From assembly GCF_021730305.1 (NCBI RefSeq), contig NZ_CP032674.1:4077001-4141000 (forward strand): a stretch of DNA of 64,000 nt, read 5' to 3'. Both the position numbers and the translations under genes were made by a program. The stretch is from Xanthobacter sp. YC-JY1 (GTDB lineage: Bacteria; Pseudomonadota; Alphaproteobacteria; Rhizobiales; Xanthobacteraceae). Under the pieces are notes generated by a model. That model saw only the letters and a program-made list of their open reading frames with translations, was not told the origin of the DNA and made no database searches. The first letter of the stretch is position 1. Every line of letters begins with the position of its first letter. Of the stretch, positions 60,240 through 64,000 are shown one piece after another.

Positions 60240-61757
60240 ATGAACCCGCTCGATCGCGTCATCGGCTTCTTCGCCCCCCGCACGGCGCTGGACCGCGCCC
60301 GCGCCCGTGCCGCGCTCTCCCTCGTGGAAGGGGTGCGCGGCTATGACGGCGCCCGCATCGGCCGGCGCGGCAACGGCCGTTCGCCGTCCACCTCGGCCAA
60401 TGCCGAGATCGGGCCGGCGCAGGTGCGGCTGCGCAACCGGGTGCGCGACCTGGTGCGCAACAATGCCCATGCCGCGCGCATCGTGGACGTGCTCGCCGCC
60501 CATGTGGTGGGAACGGGCATCGTGCCCGTCTCGCGCACCGGAGACGCCGCGCTCGACAAGCGCGTCAACGAGCTGTGGGCGGCATGGTCCGACCAGTGCG
60601 ACGCTGACGAACAGTTGGACTTCTACGGGCTCCAGACGCTGGCGGTTCGCAGCATGGTGGAGGCGGGGGAATCGCTCTGCCGTTTCCGTCCGCGCCGGCT
60701 CGACGACAATCTGCCAGTACCCCTGCAGCTGCAGCAGCTGGAGCCGGACCATATCGATGGCACCAAGCACGGGCTCCTGAGCGCCGGGCGCGATGTGCTG
60801 GGCATCCGCTTCGATGCGCTGGGGAAGCGCCAGAACTACTGGCTGTTCCGCGACCATCCCGGCGACAGCGTGGCGACGGTCTATGAGAGCGTGCCGGTGC
60901 CTGCGGCCGAGGTGCTGCATATGTACCGCAAGCTACGGCCCGGGCAGGTGCGCGGCGTCACCGCCTTCGCGCCTGTGGTGACCATGGCGCGGGACATCGC
61001 CGACTATCACGAGGCAGCTCTGGTGAAGGCGCGCATCGAGGCCTGCTTTGCCGCCTTCATCAAATCGGAAGACAACGGCAACGGCGGCGTGCCGGTGGGG
61101 CCGGAGACCAAGGGAGCCAAGGGCGAGCGGCTCCAGTCGCTGGAGCCCGGCGCGATCATGGAACTCCGGCCGGGCGAGGACGTGACCTTCGCGACCCCCA
61201 CGGCCTCTTCCTCCTTCGACCCGTTCATGGTGCATTCGCTGCAGGCGATGGCGGCTGGTGTCGGCGTCACCTACGACCAGGTGACCGGCGACCTGCGGCA
61301 GGCCAACTATTCGAGCCTCCGGGCCGGCAAGATCGAGTTTCGGCGGCTGGTGGAGCAGATCCAGTACCAGACGGTCATCCCTATGCACTGCGCGCCCGCG
61401 CGGCGGCGCTTCATTGATGCGGCGATCCTCGCCGGCAAGCTGCCGCGCCGGGCGCAGGGCTACCCCTGCGAATGGATACCGCCGGCGAATGAGCCCATCG
61501 ACCCGCTCAAGGATCTGACTGCGGACATCCTCGCCGTGCGCTCTGGCCGCATGACGGTGCCGCAGTTCATCGCCGGGTGGGGCAATGATCCCGAGACGCA
61601 GCTCGCCGAGATCGCCCGCGTCAACGGACTGATCGATGGTCTCGGCCTGGTGCTCGACACCGACCCGCGCAAGACCAGCCGCGCCGGCCTCACGCAGGCC
61701 CGGCCGGAGGGCACCGTGCTGCCGAGCACGGACGTGAGCGGCGACCCTGCCGCCTGA
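60240..61757 (+). CDS. phage portal protein (lambda family)
   Basis: A 505-residue lambda GpB-type portal. Start MNPLDRVIGFFAPRTALDRA; conserved parts are RVRDLVRNNAHAARIVDVLA, VVGTGIVPVSRTG, LQQLEPDHIDGTK and the late YDQVTGDLRQANYSSLRAGK. It forms the dodecameric ring through which DNA enters the head. The C-terminal end is Thr/Pro-rich and short. Confidence 0.95.
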   Translation: MNPLDRVIGFFAPRTALDRARARAALSLVEGVRGYDGARIGRRGNGRSPSTSANAEIGPAQVRLRNRVRDLVRNNAHAARIVDVLAAHVVGTGIVPVSRTGDAALDKRVNELWAAWSDQCDADEQLDFYGLQTLAVRSMVEAGESLCRFRPRRLDDNLPVPLQLQQLEPDHIDGTKHGLLSAGRDVLGIRFDALGKRQNYWLFRDHPGDSVATVYESVPVPAAEVLHMYRKLRPGQVRGVTAFAPVVTMARDIADYHEAALVKARIEACFAAFIKSEDNGNGGVPVGPETKGAKGERLQSLEPGAIMELRPGEDVTFATPTASSSFDPFMVHSLQAMAAGVGVTYDQVTGDLRQANYSSLRAGKIEFRRLVEQIQYQTVIPMHCAPARRRFIDAAILAGKLPRRAQGYPCEWIPPANEPIDPLKDLTADILAVRSGRMTVPQFIAGWGNDPETQLAEIARVNGLIDGLGLVLDTDPRKTSRAGLTQARPEGTVLPSTDVSGDPAA

Positions 61758-61885
61758 TTTGAATACCCAGAGGAGGCGTCTGGTACGGCTCGCGAGGCCC
61801 CCAGCACCCATTGGGAACCGGCAGCACGCTGCCGTGTAGGGGCTCAGCCCGCGCCTCCGCCCTCTTTACCCACAGGAGCACTGCC

Positions 61886-63871
61886 ATGACGCGATCCGCT
61901 GCGCAGCCGCGGACGACGCCGGACGGCTTCGAGCCGGGCGCCCTCGTCTCCCGCCGCGCGGCGGACGACATGGTGGCCCGCCTTGCCCCGGCGAGCTACG
62001 ACGCCGAGGCCCGCACGGTCGAGGCCATCTTCTCCACCGGCGCCCGGGTGCGGCGCTGGGGCATCATCGAGACGCTCGCCGTCTCGCCCGAGGCCATCGA
62101 CCTCTCCCGGGTGGCACAGGGCGCGGTGCGCGTTCTCGACACCCACGACCAGTATTCCATCGAGAACATCCTCGGCGTCGTCACCGATGCACGGATCGAG
62201 AACGGCCAGCTGGTCGGCACCTTCCGCTTCGCCGACACCGAGCGCGCCCGCACGGCCGAAGCCATGGTCCGGGGCGGCGACCTCACCGGCATCAGCGTCG
62301 GCTACCGCGTCACCGCGTGGGCGCTGATCGCCGTGGAAGAGGGGGTCGAGGTGTGGCGTGCCGAGCGGTGGGAACTGCTCGAAGTCTCTCTCGTCGCGGT
62401 ACCGGCGGACCCGGCCGCGATGGTGCGTTCCGGGTCCGCGCTTTCACAACAGGAGATCGACGACATGCGTCGTAACGTGCCTTCCGCGCCGGGCAGCGCC
62501 CCGGTGGCCCCCGCTGCCCCCGCCGCCGGCACTCCGCCGGCGCCGGCCCCCGAGACCCGCGCGGTTCCGGCCCCCGCCCCTGCGGCTCCCTCGCCGGATG
62601 CCGATGCCGGCATCCGGGCCGAGCGCGCCCGCGCCGCCGAGATCATGACCATCGGCCGCCAGCACGGCATCGATGACACGGCGGTCAACGCGGCCATCAC
62701 CAACGGCACCGATCTGGAAGCCTTCCGCCGTTCCGTGCTCGACACCCTCGCCAGCCGCGCCGAGCAGACGCGGATCTCCAATGCGTCCGTGGGCGCCTCG
62801 GCCGACGACCCGGAGCGCGTCCGTGCCGTGCTCGGCGAGGCGCTGGTGGCGCGCATGGCGGAATCGGGCGGCGCTCGCGTGCAGCCCTCCGAGCAGGCGC
62901 GCAGCTACATGGGCCACTCCCTCGTGGAGATGGCAGCGGTCTCCATCGGCCGGCGCACCATGCCCCGCACCGCCCGCGAGCGGCTGGAGGTGCTGGAGCG
63001 TGCGTTCCACTCCACCAGCGACTTCCCCGTCATCTTCTCCGGCGCCATCAACTCGCGGCTGGAGGCGGCCTACCAGGCGGCGCAGCCGATCTATCGGCAG
63101 ATCGCCCGGCAGCAGAACTTCATGGACTTCCGCGCGCATGACGTTCTGCGCGTCGGCGACTTCCCCATGCTGCAGAAGGTGACGCAGGCGGGCGAGATCA
63201 AGTTCGGGACCTTCGGGGAGAAGAAGGAAACCGTGATGGTCGCCCCCTACGGCATCCAGTTCGCGCTCACGCGGCAGATGCTGGTGAACGACAATCTGGG
63301 CGCCATCGATCAGATCCTCGCCGGACAGGGCACCACCGTGGCGCTGTTCGAGGAGATCACCTTCTTCGCCATGAAGGGGACCACCGGCCCGACGCTCAAC
63401 GAGGACAGCACTGCGGTCTACCACGCCAACCATGGCAACCTTGCCGGCAGCGGCACCGCCATCGACGTGGCCGCGCTTTCCGCTGGCCGCGCCGCCCTGC
63501 GCAAGATGAAGCGCCTCGACAAGAATCCGATGAACCTCGCCCCGCGCATCCTGCTGGTGGGGCCGGACAAGGAGACCGAGGCGCAGCTCATCACCGCGCA
63601 GGTGACGCCCACGCAGGCGAGCAACGTCAACCCCTTCTCCGGCACGCTGGAGACCGTGGTGTCCTCGATGATCACCGGCAATGCGTGGGAGCTTTACTCC
63701 GATCTCACCTTCGGCGCGAACTGGCAGTGGGGCCTGCTCGATGGCTACACCGCGCCGCGCCTGCGCATCGAGGAGCCGTTCGGCGTCTCCGGCGTCGCGG
63801 TGAGCCTGGAGCACGACTTCGGCTGCGGCGCCATCGACTTCCGCTTCGGCTACCGCAACCCCGGTAACTGA
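61886..63871 (+). CDS. prohead protease fused to major capsid protein
   Basis: A 661-residue fusion. Residues 20-190 are an HK97-type (S78) prohead protease with the catalytic His in RVLDTHDQYSIENILGV and Ser in GDLTGISVGYRVT. A long Pro/Ala linker (about 200-265) and a helical scaffold-like region (265-370) lead to the capsid domain from about residue 385 (VIFSGAINSRLEAAYQAA; FGTFGEKKETVMVAPYGIQF; the end FRFGYRNPGN). Protease and capsid are separate genes in HK97. The ATG at 61886 follows an AGGAG site. Confidence 0.93.
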   Translation: MTRSAAQPRTTPDGFEPGALVSRRAADDMVARLAPASYDAEARTVEAIFSTGARVRRWGIIETLAVSPEAIDLSRVAQGAVRVLDTHDQYSIENILGVVTDARIENGQLVGTFRFADTERARTAEAMVRGGDLTGISVGYRVTAWALIAVEEGVEVWRAERWELLEVSLVAVPADPAAMVRSGSALSQQEIDDMRRNVPSAPGSAPVAPAAPAAGTPPAPAPETRAVPAPAPAAPSPDADAGIRAERARAAEIMTIGRQHGIDDTAVNAAITNGTDLEAFRRSVLDTLASRAEQTRISNASVGASADDPERVRAVLGEALVARMAESGGARVQPSEQARSYMGHSLVEMAAVSIGRRTMPRTARERLEVLERAFHSTSDFPVIFSGAINSRLEAAYQAAQPIYRQIARQQNFMDFRAHDVLRVGDFPMLQKVTQAGEIKFGTFGEKKETVMVAPYGIQFALTRQMLVNDNLGAIDQILAGQGTTVALFEEITFFAMKGTTGPTLNEDSTAVYHANHGNLAGSGTAIDVAALSAGRAALRKMKRLDKNPMNLAPRILLVGPDKETEAQLITAQVTPTQASNVNPFSGTLETVVSSMITGNAWELYSDLTFGANWQWGLLDGYTAPRLRIEEPFGVSGVAVSLEHDFGCGAIDFRFGYRNPGN

Positions 63872-63948
63872 TCGGGCGGGTTCACTTAACCCCTCCCCTT
63901 TCCTTCCCCGTGCCGCCTGTTAGGCGGCCCTCCCCTTCCTCCCCCCTG

Positions 63949-63977
63949 GGGCCGCCTTCGGGCGGCCCTTTTCTTTT
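63949..63977 (+). terminator. rho-independent terminator after the capsid gene
   Basis: Stem GGGCCGCC, loop TTCG, stem GGCGGCCC (63949-63968), then TTTTCTTTT. A second hairpin GCCGCC/GGCGGC without T-run lies at 63912-63928. A GAGGGAG ribosome-site-like sequence near 63984 suggests the next late gene starts at the window edge. Confidence 0.85.
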
Positions 63978-64000
63978 CCAGCTTGAGGGAGCATCCCCAT

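Larger units (their letters stand above)
40614..64000. mobile_element. integrated lambda-like (siphovirus-type) prophage, left part
   Basis: The element begins at the 3' end of tRNA-Glu and runs beyond the window. It shows a complete early region (integrase, leftward early operon, cI immunity region, replication genes) and the first half of the late region (terminases, gpW, portal, protease-capsid). Tail, lysis genes and the right attachment site are outside. All seen genes look intact, so the prophage may be functional. Confidence 0.95.

Noticed and set aside
57005..60283. About 1090-codon open frame antisense to the terminase genes
   Set aside because: Low-complexity product, no ribosome site, and the sense strand carries clearly conserved phage genes.
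40614..64000. CRISPR array, rRNA or insertion sequence inside the prophage
   Set aside because: No regularly spaced repeat-spacer pattern, no rRNA-like segment and no transposase was found; the repeats near 56265-56563 are irregular and differently oriented.

Overview
The window is high-GC DNA (roughly two-thirds G+C) with the gene complement of a Hyphomicrobiales alphaproteobacterium. Xanthobacteraceae (Xanthobacter, Azorhizobium or Ancylobacter type) is the best guess. Pointers are the paaA/paaX plus branched-chain-type ABC cluster, a fused TreS-maltokinase, DUF982, GapR-like and CpaA/Flp genes, EcfG-type stress promoters and a FixK-type box. The genus is inferred, not proven.

Positions 1-40,500 are chromosome. 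(a) 1-7,618: phenylacetate degradation (paaA cut by the window edge, PaaX repressor, TetR regulator) divergent from a five-gene Liv-type ABC importer. (b) 7,694-13,512: CydDC, a DUF4202 protein, a small membrane protein and a VIT1/CCC1-type transporter. (c) 13,718-19,823: an ECF sigma/anti-sigma/periplasmic sensor operon divergent from an RND efflux pair, with a large inverted repeat between them. (d) 19,896-27,112: a small ABM monooxygenase, a FUSC exporter, a YhaN/YhaO (SbcCD-like) pair, and dadA with its divergent Lrp regulator. (e) 27,155-33,735: a stress and low-oxygen block with a FixK-like box, PPK2, DUF982, TreS-maltokinase and a triple-repeat mini-protein. Three perfect GGAAC-N17-GTT promoters mark DUF982, treS and the repeat protein as likely members of the general stress regulon. 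(f) 33,753-40,493: pirin, an orphan Flp pilin with its peptidase, M17 aminopeptidase, NlpC/P60, a GGDEF protein and a YggS-like PLP protein.

At 40,538-40,613 lies tRNA-Glu(CTC). Immediately beyond it a lambda-like prophage begins and runs out of the right edge. A tyrosine integrase sits beside the tRNA. A long leftward early operon (49,650 to 40,671) encodes the integrase, an AlpA-like protein, a Gp37/Gp68 family protein, SSB, DUF1643, a full-length DNA polymerase sliding clamp, an AAA+ ATPase, a GapR-RMF-basic-tail fusion, an HD hydrolase and many tiny proteins. The immunity region (49,690-51,299) holds an S24-type cI repressor and five copies of a 16-bp operator in two clusters, each overlapping an early promoter. 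The rightward arm carries a Cro-position regulator, a CII-like protein, an MT-A70 methyltransferase, a PrimPol-helicase primase, a repeat-rich candidate replication origin and then the packaging/head module: small and large terminase, gpW, portal, and a protease fused to the major capsid protein. One low-GC gene in reverse orientation (52,932-53,306) looks like a moron.

The most unusual items are the GapR-RMF-tail fusion next to a phage sliding clamp, the TreS fusion whose maltokinase domain has lost its catalytic residues, the 21-nt inverted-repeat/iteron array after the primase, and the triple-repeat protein under a stress promoter.
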